A DNA stretch of 64,000 nucleotides from Paramacrobiotus metropolitanus (GCF_019649055.1 NW_026570226.1:1736001-1800000), one strand, 5' to 3'; counted from the first letter of the stretch, positions 35,236-47,649 are shown. Program-made: numbers and translations. Notes: generated by a model not told the origin, from the sequence alone.

Positions 35236-36703
35236 TCAAGTGTACTACGCAATTTCCAGCTGCTTATCACGGAAGCCCTACGGATTGGCCTTTCCGTCAA
35301 CATTGCGAACTGTGAACTTTTTCTCTGTGGTGGTACTGAAGTACAGCGATTATGGGTCATCGAAAACTTCACTACTTTGTTTCCTGGAATTACAGTGCTA
35401 ACAGCAGATAAGCTTTGTCTGCTCGGATCCCCTTTGTTACCACCAGCAGTCGTACCGATTGTTAACGAGAAAATCAGTCAGCTCGGGGTAATGTGCAGCC
35501 GTTTGCAGTTGATTCCTAAACATCAAGCGTTGTTTCTGCTGAAAAATTGCTTAGGAGTGCCAAAAATCGTGCATATCTTGCGCACCTTTCTCGCCTAGAT
35601 GTTTCCGCAGGAACTGTACAGGCTCGACCAGGTGTTCCGCGATGCAGTGGAAATGATCACCAACGTGCGGATGGATCATCCTACGTGGCTCCAGGCATCT
35701 CTCCCCGTTCGCTTCGGCGGCTTGGGAGTCAGACGCACCGAGAAGCTAGCTCCCTCTGCCTACTTGGCATCGGCTTCCTCGTTGTTTCCGCTGACTTCAA
35801 GGCTGCGCCCGACGCTAACGGCTACCGATTTGTCTGCCGCCACGCGCGCCTGGAAACTATTGACCGACACTGGTGAACTTCCGTCCGAAGCGTTATGACA
35901 TGTTCAAAAAGCCTGGGACACACCCACAACGCTGAGCACTTATGCAAGGCTAACCGAATTGCGGGCCACAAAGGAGAAAATCGCTCATCTAAAGGCGGTA
36001 TCTGTCCCCGAATCTGGTGTATGGATTCATGCGTTACCCGCAGCATGTCTCGGAAATTTGCTGGAAAACAACACTTTTCGCATAAGCGTAGCGCTACGCT
36101 TGGGAGCTCCAATCGTCACCCCTCACGTGTGTGTTTGTGGTGGACTAGTGGATGATCTGGGGCGGCACGGGCTCCGTTGTAAACGGTCAGCCGGCAGATT
36201 GCCAAGACATGATGGCCTCAGCGGAGAGTTCACCCGCGGCCTGAAAACCGCAGGTTTCCCAGCCAGAATGGAACCAAAAGGTCTCTCTGTGAAAGATCGC
36301 AAAGGCCGGACGTGATCACGCTCGTACCCTGGGAGCGCGGAAAGCCACTGGCTATCGATGTGACTTGCGTAGACACACTAGCGGTTTCGTATATTGATCG
36401 GACCCTGGTGAACTTCGGGGCTGCGGCCGAGCACGCGGAGCGAGGAAAGCTGACAAAACACGGCTGGCTGCAACCAAGGTACAATTTCATGGCAGCAGCA
36501 TTTGAAATCTACGGACCCTGGGGAAATGGAACTAAAACGCTCGTCCAGAAGATAGGAAACGGAATTGCAACTGCTACCGGCCAAAAACGCGCAAAAGAGT
36601 TTTTTAGGCAGCGGCTATCTATTCAAATGCAACGGGGAAACGCGATATGCGTGATGGGTACAATCCCCGAACAGGATAGCATCGAAGAAGTGTTTTTATT
36701 ATA
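35236..36703 (+). mobile_element. 5'-truncated, broken RLE-type non-LTR retrotransposon (RT thumb to endonuclease C-terminus)
   Basis: One frame covers the 3' part of the ORF: EALRIGLSVNIANCELF, LCLLGSPLLPP, LKNCLGVPKIVHILRT, then LDQVFRDAVEMITNVRMD, TWLQASLPVRFGGLGVRR. Then comes the Cys/His motif VCVCGGLVDDLGRHGLRCK with SAGRLPRH, and, after a frame change, a PD..D restriction-like endonuclease motif RPDVITLVPWERGKPLAID with VTCVDTL, ending QRGNAICVMGT. Breaks: in-frame stops at 35596-35598 (TAG) and 35896-35898 (TGA), and a one-base frameshift near 36300. The polymerase catalytic motifs and anything 5' are missing, the usual outcome of incomplete target-primed reverse transcription. The family appears widespread in aquatic invertebrates from memory; the clade name (R2/NeSL-like) is uncertain. 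A dead copy. Confidence 0.88.
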
Positions 36704-38002
36704 GATTATATTCTGCTTTGGTACTCAGTTTTGTACTAGCATTGTGATACTTATTAAAGGTCCTAACCCCAGTACTGTTCACACTTTATACTGTAAATTT
36801 TGTTCTTCGAGCAATGAGTTGCAGGTTATCACTGTAGTCTGATGTCTTGTTCCTTCATTTGATTTCATTTTCTGCATTCCTGCTGTGACAATCTGAAATT
36901 TTTAAAGAATGCATCGCGTATTGTGTATTTTTAGCGCGGGCGTGGTTCAGCACACCCGATAAGTGGTGAGAATCTTTGAGAATATTTTATATTGTCAGAG
37001 CAGTGATTCAGAAAATAAAATAATACTGAAGGAACAAGAGTGTACTTGAAGAAATAACCTGTAACACAATGCTAAAAAAAAACGTTTATCACTGTATCGT
37101 GTAAACAGTAAGAATAAGGCATTGCCGTACCATTACGATGCATACAATACTTTAGACCATAAAATACATGCTTATCCACCCCCATTGGACCACTGCCGCT
37201 GCAAATATTTTAAGTGTAATATAGACCTACAATTCCTTCAGACAAAACACCAAATTTTTCTGAGAGGCGAACCCCTGGTAAGTTAAAATTATTTAATTCG
37301 ATTTCACAGCATAGTACTAATTTACAGTTTTCCCATAAATAGTAAAAGTTAGCCAATTAGGGATTGTAGTTATCACTATTCTGTATTCACACTCAGTTTC
37401 ACAGTCACATGTATTATGGATATTCTACTGTGGAATCTACAGTACTGTGTGGTTTACTATAGAAATAACTGTGGAGTAAACTATGCAGTTAACTGCGGGG
37501 TCAACTGTGTCGTTCACTATGGCATAAGATGTGCGGAAGTAGCGGAACGCTCATGTAAAATGCAACAATTGTCCTCTGTTAAAGATGTAGCATTTGGAAT
37601 ATACCCTAATGATTGCAATAAAACGCAATATGAGAACTGCGTCTTCAACGTTCCCAAATTAATAAGAAATAGGCTGGTTTTATATTACAAAGTAGTTAAA
37701 AGTACTGTACTTTGAGCTTTCTAAATCTATGATGAGCTGACAGAATGGGTTGTGCTTTTGCTCGGTTTAATAGCCTGACTATATTATTTTGCTTGCTAAG
37801 AGTGAAGAAAATGATGCGGTTTTTTACTGATTTACAATGACGGTTTAGTGAAAATGTAAGCAAATACCATCTTTGAAATTAAACCAATTATTAATATCAA
37901 AAGCTGTATATAAATGTGCAAGAAAGTATATCATTGCGAGTTCAGGTCTGTTGCCAATAATATGATATTGGCAACATCAGTTCCATTTACAAAAGGTTTG
38001 CG
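36704..38002. other. Intergenic, no gene recognised
   Basis: Downstream of the retrotransposon. Contains the second aactgtggngtaaac cluster and otherwise AT-rich sequence. Confidence 0.4.
37425..37545. repeat. Degenerate aactgtggagtaaac repeat, cluster 2
   Basis: Tandem imperfect 15-18 bp units (aactgtggagtaaactatg, aactgcggggtcaactgtg). They resemble 34270-34345, about 3.1 kb away on the other side of the retrotransposon fragment. Confidence 0.55.
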
Positions 38003-38222
38003 AAAGAAATGGACTGGAATTACTCAGCTTTCAGAAAATTGACAAGTCAACAGTACGTGTACGAAACAGTCGTGAGTCGATTTGTAAATTTCCGTGCGCG
38101 CAGCCTCGACTTGCTGCTGACGTCAGCTACAAGCAGGAGCCTTTTACATATGATGTTTAGGTGTAAATTTACTAGCATGCTTTTGCTAAGTAAAAGCATT
38201 ATGTTACTACGTACTAGTATTC
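38003..38222 (+). repeat. Dispersed repeat, copy 2
   Basis: Inverted partner of 29424-29606. This copy carries an extra internal inverted repeat (ctagcatgcttttgctaag then taaaagcat) near 38173-38202. The plus strand reads MDWNYSAFRKLTS, parallel to LDWNYSSFRKSLS on the minus strand of copy 1. Confidence 0.6.
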
Positions 38223-38843
38223 GCCTGCCTGGATTCCCTTACATTTACATATCTGTCGACTGTCGAGCCGAGCAGTGTTGCACAGTTTTTACCCTCCTTT
38301 ACCCGCCTTTTAATTTTCCAAGCACTTTTCTGTCTTTGTCCTTTTCATTAATTTTATGTTCTGTGTTGCTATTACTGTATTGCACTACTATGTACGTTAT
38401 TAATGGTAAATTGTTAATGAAAAACTGTTGATTACAGACTTACAGTAAATTAATCGCTACTCCGTTTCCGCCGTCTGTTTCGTATGTTGGATATTACTAA
38501 CTTGGATGTCTGGGATGCTGCAGTGAGCAGTCTGCAGATTGCAGGACATTTTGCAGTAGTCCCCTTGTCGACACTTGATTTGAGCTTCGTGACGCCAGTT
38601 ACCCAGTACTTGTACATGTATGTAGATTGTAGAGTTGTATTACCGTACGTTTTACTTTTTCCCTTCTGTTTACATGTTGCTTCTAATATCGCTAATTTTG
38701 CATAAAATTGTTAGCTATTTTCTGGAAGGGTTGGTTCTGACTTGCCTGGCGCTGCCTGCTATTCATTTGACCGATTTCGGATGTTGAGTGTTGACTGTGA
38801 AGGAGTTTTGCATTAAGACAGTCAAGCATATTCTGTAGTCACC
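38223..38843. other. Upstream region of PSMG4, no gene recognised
   Basis: About 620 bp between the dispersed repeat and the PSMG4 start codon; the promoter and 5' UTR are presumed here. No TATA box is obvious. Confidence 0.4.
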
Positions 38844-39299
38844 ATGTCTGTTGGCGGTCAAGATGCAGTTTCGCTGTCTGTGGAGTCCAGCGAAGAGTGC
38901 GCACAGCACAAGGGGAAACATTCCGGATCACGTTTGCAGACCAAATTATATGAATGCGCAGTGGGGCAGTTGACCATCTACATCCAATTGGTGAAGTTAA
39001 AGCAGTCCTGCTTTCTCTGGATCGGCGACCAGCGAAAATGCTTGGACAATCTGACGGTAGCGTTGCCGAACCCTTTCGAAGCACCGCCACTAGCCAGCAG
39101 CATTCTCGACCGACGTCCCGCGGATTCCATTGGAATGAACGATGAGAGCCGGAGGCTGGCCATGAAATTGTCAAAGAAACTGGGAGCCCAAGTGTTTGTG
39201 TCATACACCGTGGATAGTCCGCCGGAGGTGGATGTGATCAGTGTAGTGGAAAAGTTCCTCTTCGATGCTCTGCGCTCGGGCGACACTTTCACTCTGTGA
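38844..39299 (+). CDS. PSMG4: Proteasome assembly chaperone 4 (PSMG4-like), 151 aa
   Basis: PSMG4 works with PSMG3 in early assembly of the 20S proteasome alpha ring in the cytosol. It is a single uninterrupted exon with a good start context (caccATGt). The conserved core is visible: KLKQSCFLWIGDQ, LDNLTVALPN, then RRLAMKLSKKLGAQVFVSY and VVEKFLFDAL near the end. The vertebrate protein is about 123 aa; the extra length here is an N-terminal extension (MSVGGQDAVSLSVESSEE). The gene is convergent with METTL6, with about 500 bp between stops. Identification rests on remembered similarity along most of the length. Confidence 0.85.
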   Translation: MSVGGQDAVSLSVESSEECAQHKGKHSGSRLQTKLYECAVGQLTIYIQLVKLKQSCFLWIGDQRKCLDNLTVALPNPFEAPPLASSILDRRPADSIGMNDESRRLAMKLSKKLGAQVFVSYTVDSPPEVDVISVVEKFLFDALRSGDTFTL

Positions 39300-39800
39300 T
39301 GGATATGCTGGAGAAAAAGATTTGTTTAATGGAAAGCGGTCCTGAAGCGTGTTGTTTCGGACGATGGTGCGCCGTTTTCTGAAGTAAGATTTCTCCGCGT
39401 CGGCTTGACCGTATTTCGTTATACTGGTTTACACTTTTCTTAATTTCTTCATTGTTTGTTCTTGCTGATATATCCATCAAATAGCAATTATGTAAATATA
39501 CACGATAAAACTGAAAAACAGTGTGCCTCGATTTGTTGCGGTTCAATTTTCTACTGAAGAGTGTCATTAATATTTGTTACTAGTACATATTGCGCCACTT
39601 CGGCTCGCATTTTTTGGTAATTTTTCGATCGGTACGAGGTACCAATTTTTGACTTATGTTTTAAGGTGATACATAGCTTTATCATCTTCCCGTTCCATGT
39701 ATGCAAAGAAAACACTATATCCAGAATCAGTTCACGAGGGGAAAAAACTTAGTATTAAAACTGCAGTTTTTATGCTGGTACAGAAAGCTTTCGAGGTTTT

Positions 39801-40969
39801 TTATGAATTTTTATTTAGCCTAAATTTTCCCTGGACAAAAATCCTAGGTACGCAGATGTCTTCTTTCTTATTTGAGGTCTCGCGGAATACGTAATCGCAT
39901 GATATGGCTTCAAATCCAGCTTCTTCAAATAACCTTCGCGTTTCTTCTGCAACAACAACAGCATCAGTTCAAAGTGTTATGACACAGCATAATTTTATTT
40001 AAAATTAATTAATTTCTCGGTTACTCTCACCGAGGGAAAAGAAATAGCTGTATGTTCCGTCGTGACGAAAATAAAACCGGTCGTTCAGTTTCTGGCCAGG
40101 AGCAAAACGAATCATAGCGTGATCATAAATCCCGTAATCACGGAATAAAATGACACCGCCGGATCGTAGGACCTATAATCCGTCGCATGAATATTCTTTT
40201 AGGTAGCTCAGGAAGCACAACCAACAAGCTACTGAACTTATCGACAACAAATCTGATAATGATATGGGCTACACAGATCGATACGAATGAAAAAACTGGG
40301 GAAAATTTAATTACTGACAAGTGACAACTTCAGTCCATCTTGAGTTTTTTACGATAGCGTAAATTTGTTTGGAACGGCGCTGGCCGCTATTTCGTACCCT
40401 TCGAACTATACTGAGAGCTTGCGCCATCTTCTGTGGATTTATGGCCGACAGAACAAAAACCATTGTAACAATATCAACCGGTTCGGGGATTTCCGCCCTG
40501 AGATCATCTTGAACAATGTCCGCTACGAACGCATGGATGCGTCCTAGCTGATAATTGTCATTTTTCTACAAATACACAAACCAAACAAAAACCGAAATAA
40601 TCTTCGCCAGCTTTAATCGGTAGATATTCTCTGTACTTACACGTAATACATCAATAGCATTCGCAGAGAAATCACACGCATACGCAAACACCGAAGGATT
40701 CGCTTCAATCAGCGGCAACACGAGATCCCCGACACCGCAGCCCACCTCCAAGACACGAACACCAGTCTGGCTCAGATTGGCCAACTCTTCGAACTCACGC
40801 GTGGTCCAATGACGGTTCTTGAAAAATTTATCACCATTCCGTTTGTAGAATTTATCCCAGTTTTTCCGTGAATCATTCTCCAACTGGGTGCGCTTGAAGG
40901 CGGTTACGGGTCGGGAATCGTGTTTGGCCAACTGAAGGAAATCTTCGGGCGACAAATCACGCGGTAGAG
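39801..40969 (-). CDS. METTL6: METTL6-like tRNA N3-methylcytidine methyltransferase (5' exon not located)
   Basis: SAM-dependent class I methyltransferase; METTL6 makes m3C at position 32 of tRNA-Ser. Exons (minus): 40969-40641, 40565-40398, 40172-40031, 39946-39801. Phases agree across all joins. Signatures: NWDKFYKRNGDKFFKNRHWT, TREFEELANL, SAM loop VLEVGCGVGDLVLPL, YACDFSANAIDVL, DIVTMVFVLSAINPQKM, LFRDYGIYDHAM, RFYFRHDGTYSYFF, and the C-terminus KKEDICVPRIFVQGKF. The wording around RHWTTREFEEL is closest to METTL6 rather than METTL2/8. The first visible exon begins in phase 1 after an acceptor (gtatcttag) and has no in-frame ATG, so a short start exon lies upstream, in or beyond the COX17 gene whose stop is only 75 bp away. 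Confidence 0.9.
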
Positions 40970-41044
40970 CTAAGATACAAACATTGGACTTCAACTAGGA
41001 GACAGTTTCACGGTATAGAACATCAAACGTTCAGGATTTCCACT

Positions 41045-41269
41045 TCAGACTTTGAAACCCTGCGAGCGCATACATTCTTTGTGGGCTTCAATCAGGTGCT
41101 GACAGTTCTCCTCGCCGTTCTCCACGATGCACGCATCGCGAACCTTCTTGGTTTCGGGGCACGCACAGCATGCTTTACATGCTGGCTTCTTCTCTTCGGT
41201 GGTGGTGCTGGTCTGGGCGGTATCACCACTCGGGCCTGCTGATATCGCTTTGGTCTCCGAACTAGGCAT
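41045..41269 (-). CDS. COX17: COX17 copper chaperone, 74 aa
   Basis: Mitochondrial intermembrane-space chaperone that passes Cu(I) to SCO1 and COX11 for cytochrome c oxidase assembly. Single coding exon, [15 protein letters not shown] start. The copper site is [13 protein letters not shown], with a twin CX9C fold ([11 protein letters not shown] and [11 protein letters not shown]), ending MRSQGFKV; length matches the family (about 63-75 aa). The ATG lies one base after an acceptor-like tgattgcag, suggesting an intron in the 5' UTR. An in-frame upstream extension (MIRDATEQ...) is less likely because it reads through that acceptor. Confidence 0.95.
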   Translation of the reverse strand: MPSSETKAISAGPSGDTAQTSTTTEEKKPACKACCACPETKKVRDACIVENGEENCQHLIEAHKECMRSQGFKV

Positions 41270-44200
41270 TCTGCAATCAGGCATAATGTATACAGAACTT
41301 TGTTCTGTGGCATCTCGGATCAAATATCAAATTCACACACGAAACAGACGCTAATTGCTCACAGCGACATACTGTTGTACCTTGTTTGTAGCAGACTAGC
41401 ACCCGATCTGCGAAATGAATCCAGATAAACAACCGTAAAAATAAATTATTTACTGTAATATACGGCGCGAATCTTTCTACTTCGTATTTCGTGAAATTCG
41501 AAACTTTTAAATGTCTTTGAGTAAAATCAGTTAAAAAAATTAGAGCTGGTTTACTTTGGGTTGATTTTAATTTTATGAATGGGAAAATTTTCAGCTTTTC
41601 AGTGACTGTCGAGTGTCGGGCTGATGAAATGAATTTTGATCTGCTGATGCAGTATGGATGGCCGCCATGGCGAGGCGAACGGAACATGAACGTCCGCCTT
41701 CCTCAAACCCGTATGTTATTGTTGTCCTATGTGAACAAAGCGGCAGAAAAATTACTTATTTGTGGTGTATACGCATGTTTTATGTTGTAATAATAATTTA
41801 GCAATGCGAATATCACCAATGCCCGAAAGTTTTAGGAAGAGCGAATTATTCATGTTTTTCGCTTGAAGGTAGTCCCAAGTTAGGCCTGGTGCCACATACA
41901 AAGTATTTACTAGTACTGTACTTAAATTTAAATCTGCTTTAAAGTAAATGGCCGTTCGAACTTTTCGGCCCGGACGTTTAAAGGGGCACTTTTAGTTGAG
42001 GTGTATCATCCGTGCGTGTATGCAGTCATTGCCCCGAAATTTTTCTGATTTTTTAATACTGACAATCAGTTGGAAATGCAGTTTTAGCTAGTACTTATTG
42101 CATTTTATCTAAGAAAACGTCGACGACTCAACAGCGTAAACTGGAACTGCAGTACCGACATCATGCATGCGACCGCAGTCGTAATACCTCGTATTATCAT
42201 GGTTGATCGTTAAATTCGCTGTGCAGGATTGCCGCATTGTTATTTTATTTCTAATGTCTCAAAATTCTTGATGGGTTTTTTACGATAAAATTTTTGTGTC
42301 AAAGTACGTAGTTTGTTTTCATCAGATTCGCTTGCGCTTTGAGTTCAAATTTTTCTAATGAGAAACTGCTTTGGAAGTGCTTGTGCCTTTACCGCTTTAC
42401 GAAAATGAGTATTCAGTCCATTGAAGAGTGTAGGTCGCTTTAACAATTGTGAATGTCGGCATACATTTATCTACACATATCTATATGTTTTCTTTATTAT
42501 TAAGTTCGAGTTTACGTCATTCTGCCATAGGTCGAATACATAAAATTGCCTGTGTTAATTACTAGATTATGGTCCCATACATATTCACACGATCTTTGTG
42601 TTTTGCTTAATGAAATAATAAAGAAGACAACAGTTTTTAATTTCGTAGATCACCGGAGAAATGCGATCTTCTCATCTTTCACGGTCTTAGCGACATTCGT
42701 GCGCAGCGGACGGATGAGCTGATTATATGTCATCGATCGGACTGTAACTTTCCACAAAAATTCCGGTTTTGATGTAAGGTATTACGTATAACTTTATGCA
42801 TCTACCGTACATACACACTGGCTTCAAAGTAATTTTCCAAACGCACGGCATTCACAGAACTCTGCGCATTTACGGTATCGGATGGTTTGGCCAGCTGCTC
42901 AGGTGTTAAACACGAAAAATGATGCTGCTCCACAGGAGCGGATCACGTAAACGTGAGTACTACGCTGGGTGTATCGATTAATTAGAAACCTACACATTTC
43001 CGCTTTTAGGGAGCAATGCGCGGCTGAGTTTATTAGGTGTGTGTGGTGTGTGAGTGTGTATGCGTGTGTGTGAAAAACGATCGGCACAGCTGAGATGCAC
43101 ACACAGAATGCTATCACGTAATCAATAAACTACGAAAATCGGTACTTCATTCAGATCTCTTTCTCTAAACACGTAATATACCATACGGTATGTGAATTGT
43201 ATGGCCATAGTAACAGTATACAAGAGCTACCCATGAATGACCTTTCGTTCAGGTCTTCCGGGCATCTCTACCTGTGACTTGTTGAGGAGGGTAATCTGAT
43301 CAGAGGGATAACGAGCTCAAAATATTGAACCCAACACAATATGTCGTAAAGCTGTTCCACAAGATATATGTCACGAAAACGCCCGACTGCGACGATGTTG
43401 CATCTTCGTATTCTGGTTTGTGGTAATAAACCATAATATATACTAATTATTAATTGTTGAAATCATGGAAACATGGAAAATTTCGAGAAATTTTGACCGA
43501 TAGGCTGCGGTTATCTAAAGCGCGACCGGTAAAGTGTTAAGTGCCGGCTGAAATCATTTAGGCAGAAAGTTTTTTATGAGGAAATGAGCGTACGAGCCGT
43601 CGAAGAAGTTATAAGTTGTCTGCGTATTCCTTGATTGGTTAATGACGGCGATGGATAAATTTGCGTGATGTCGTCTTAATTGCAGGCAAGTCACTGTTAA
43701 GAAATTGCTCATCAGTTAGCTGCTACATGGTTTTGTTGTGTTAACAATACCGCGAAACCGGTTACTCTGTAGTAATTAATAAAATATAATAATTGTAAAC
43801 TTGACGTTATTGAAAGTCCCGCGGGTATTTGTAAAGCGAAATCGGTGGACCTGGGCAGTGGAAGAGGCTTTGTGTTACGGTGATCAGCATAATAATTAAG
43901 TGCTTTTGGCTTATAAATTCAATAACGCCAACTGCGCGCAGGTTGGCGATGCGTGCGCAATTCCGCGTCAGCTTAAATCATTAATCAATTTTTTATCCCC
44001 GCATTGTACTGCTTATTATAAAATAATTCCTACATTTGGTAAACATGAGGTTTCTTATAAAATATTGCTCATTTATTTTCTAGGGAAAATTAGCCGCACA
44101 TCCGCGGCCGGTAGTTCTTTGTGAGGAATTTGCCGGTAATGTCACGAGAAGGGATCGGTCACACACAGAGCACAGCGAGAGAGAGAGAAGGCCATGCGCG

Positions 44201-44765
44201 TAATATTGGAGAAATCGGGTTGAATATCCGAATAGAATTTGCGCCCATATGTTCTACAAACACATCCCGCTTCCTTGAATCCCTGATCAGGCAGCGGGCA
44301 ACCCGGCACCAATGTATGTACAAGTAGCATCCTACATAAGCATACACACATAAACGTACACACACACATTATACGGTACGGAGGAAATTGCGCAAGCCGT
44401 AATACTACTGGCGAATTGTGGGAAGACCAATCAGCAGGGCTTTGGCGCTATCGTAGCTTGATGCGCGAAAGAATGGGATAAATAGGAGTCTAATATATAT
44501 ATCGGCATGGAGTGGTGCCAGTACATACCCGGTATACATTCACTGTACATTCCTGCATTTGCCGCCCATTTTCTATTGGGAATCGCAAGGGAACCTGGCT
44601 GCAATATATGCTAACGGGATTCCTGCGCTTGCATATATTGTGCTTAGTAGTTTGGGCTGTACCCCCTGTTTATTTATGTGTGTGGCACACTCGCACACAT
44701 ATACACACGCAGCGCTCGTCATGTGAGAAAACCAAGCGGGAAAAATCACTGACTGGGCTCTGTGT

Positions 44766-44928
44766 GTGCGCGCGCAGCGTGGACGGAAAGAGGAACGACG
44801 ACGGGAAACAACACGGGAGAGAGAGACGAGTGACAGAGAAGAAGTGTGTGACGGTGTATATGTATGTGTGAAGGAGAGAATATCGGGAAACCTGGCCTAT
44901 TACGTGGAGTCCTCGCTGATCAACGGTA
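44766..44928 (+). other. Possible 5' (non-coding or coding) exon of POU6
   Basis: An open segment ends GNLAYYVESSLING directly before a good donor (caacG|GTAAGC at 44929). It has no usable ATG; the upstream part is GA-rich. It could be a leader exon spliced to the exon at 49584, about 4.6 kb away. This is inference from the donor and orientation only. Confidence 0.2.
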
Positions 44929-47101
44929 AGCTGACGATTGTGCCGGGAAGTAGCACTTACTTTTGGGGGCGCTTGCGCAATACCCGTTCGGGTCACGTCG
45001 AGATATTTTGATATTGTGTCGGATTTACGTCTACCCATACATTATCATAATTTTATTATTGTTTCGGTAGTTTTTAAAAATGTTGAGTGTGGCATGAATA
45101 AGGTTGTGGAGTTGAGAAATTGTTCTCGTATATGTTTGCTGTTACGGTTAACTTTAGGATGAAGTGCCTGCTGCTGGTTAGCTCGATCTGTTACTCCGGC
45201 AGACCTTCCCGATTACAGGGTTTGCTAAAAATACTCGGGGAGTTTTTTGCTGGCTTAATCCTCTCTGTTTATGCAAATAATTAATTATATGTAAATCAAA
45301 ATAATGTAATGAAAATGTTCATGATTTAGCATTGATTTTGTACCAGGTGTACTCGTGTACAAAGTTTTCAGGCTTTTTACGCTGGAACGAGAAAATCAAA
45401 TTAAATTTACAATGCAGTATAAAATTAACAAATCATCGTTGGCAATAATGGATGCTGTTTTTAACAGTTGGTACGATTGTTTAAACATATTATTTTATCT
45501 GAATGGTCACACAAAAGGCATGAAATCCAGTCCGCAAATTTTTGGGTGCCTTTGTTTTTTAATGTTGTCCTGAAGCACTTGAACAAGAAATTAGGTTGAA
45601 AGATTGTGAGAAAGGATTTGCCAATTACACAGTACGTATAAGGAAAATCTTCCCATTAGCATGTGTGCCCTGCCGCAGTACAGCGTAGGCTGGGCACATG
45701 CGACTGAAATGGCTCGTATAGGCCTTTAATTTTATGCTATTTTCTTTTATTCACGGGACCATACATTTCCCAACAGCAAGGAGTGACCTCATTTTGCTGC
45801 GATGGGAAACGATGGTGCCGAGAATATGTAAGGCATGTGGTTGTAGAAGTGCTCCTGTTTCGGCAGCGATTTGCTCGTATGTGTTTTTACATAAACTGTT
45901 TCATCCTATCGATCCGGCGTTTACACTACGCGGCGCGGCTGCCCCGTACACACTGTCAAGACAATATTCTGCATACTAGTTAAATATGTAATATCCGAAA
46001 CTTTATGCTCATGCACAAGTAAGAAATGTAAATTGATGGTTGGGATACTCTCTGGTGGACCCGGTTTTACTACACATGACACTATACAGTTTACCAACGG
46101 CGATCGAAAGTTGTGTGTGTAGTGTAATATTGTATATGCCATCGATTATCCCGGTATATGCGCATGAGTTAATCCGGGGCCCGTTTTACCCGTTTAGTCT
46201 TTTGTGTATGCGTAGTGCGCACGCCGGTGTCACGTACTCTGTGGCAGTTTAGGGAAAGAGGAAAAAAATTGAACAGTTTCTGGACACAAGAGGCTGCCCG
46301 ACAACAGGTATAATAAAAACTGCCTAATCCATTTTAACCCGAGCAAAAAATAAACATGTAATAAAATGTTGCTCTCGATTAAATGATGCATTGCCCGGTG
46401 AATACTCATCATCGCAGGCCCGTGTATTACTATATGTATCATGCAACATTCCATCACATGTCTTGAATTCTAATCAATATTCATAGGATATTTGACGGCA
46501 TGTGCAGTGTCCCCTAACTTTCATACATGGGGGATAGTCATTGGAATATTCGTCCAGATAATTATGGATGCAATGTTTGCTGTTTATATATATGCATGCA
46601 ACGTGTAATAAGCTCGTGGCCTATGTAGACCAGCTAACTAACTGAACTGATTGGGTTATTAAAGCGGGATTATTGGCTGAGCATGAGATGATATTAAATT
46701 GTGCTAATTGCTTTTTTCATGTAATTACATGGTTAAGGATAAAATGTTCCGATCTTGTGGCGTTTTGTAGCGAATCGACTTTCTGCTTAATGCATTTCTT
46801 CAGTTTTCTTCGCCATCGTTTCGGTGGCTCTTTTAGGCGGTGATATATTAATTACTGCGGGGCTCAAGGGCACCTTTCTCTATAAATATCACTGATTTAG
46901 GATATGATCACGAGGTCATACTTAATATCGAAGGTCATGTGTACAACATCACAACAGCAAATAAAGTGGTCGGCATATATAGTTTTTAAGTATTTGGCAC
47001 CCCAATTCAAAATTTTAATTGTTTAGATTTTTATGTTTTAAAAGAATCTAGTCCGTCTTATGATGAAGTTGGTTTACAGCAGAAATAGTAACCTTTCGTT
47101 T

Positions 47102-47538
47102 CTATAGATTTATGGCTAGAGTCTTTGCGTTAGTTAGCCGTAAGGACAGTGGCGGCTTTGAAAGTTTTTCGAAATGGTTTTTATCCTGTACGGTCGTGTG
47201 TACTAGGCGATGATTTTTGGGGCAAGCTGCTGCACCGCGATATGTATGAGCGGTTATTTGGTTTTTGTGATTATGTGGTGGTTGGGTGAGATCAACGCAA
47301 GGTTTGCGGGCTGCACGGATTGAGGACAAGACTTTGCTTTTAAAGTAATGCACATCAGCCATCATTTGAATCTGATCTTTTCCCATTTTCCTGCCCAATT
47401 TTAACATTATCGATCCGAGCGTGTACGTCGTCGTTGCGGGACCAGCACTGGGCGCATATACGGGCGCTGTATCCTTCTTAAGGATTTGGCTCGTAATGTC
47501 ATTGCTGCCATAATCATAGTAAATCAAAGTCCCAACGA
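47102..47538 (-). CDS. Possible terminal exon of an unknown gene
   Basis: After an acceptor-like ttttaagcag at 47539 an open frame of about 145 codons runs to a stop at 47102 (VGTLIYYDYGSNDITSQ, later KPCVDLTQPPHNHKNQ). No upstream ATG exon was found and I recognise no domain, so it may be a chance open frame. Confidence 0.2.
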
Positions 47539-47636
47539 CTGCTTAAAATGCATCATTATTCAAACTACTGGTCCATGATCATGAATGCTCATGCCGTTGC
47601 CTTCTTTGACAATCTGCTCTGCGTTGCGCCACTAGA

Positions 47637-47649
47637 TATATAAAAGGGG
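47637..47649 (+). promoter_or_regulatory. TATA-box-like core promoter element
   Basis: tatataaaagggg is a strong match to the metazoan TATA consensus, about 1.95 kb upstream of the first POU6 coding exon on the same strand. A start site would be expected near 47670. No transcript evidence is available. Confidence 0.35.

Noticed and set aside
41277-41687. 136-codon minus frame with a real ATG upstream of COX17, considered as a METTL6 or COX17 start exon
   Set aside because: No donor in a phase compatible with METTL6 exon 40969 was found, and the frame reads through the COX17 5' acceptor without family similarity.
44512-45038. Long overlapping frames on both strands in CA/GA-rich sequence
   Set aside because: Open because of low-complexity repeats; composition explains them.
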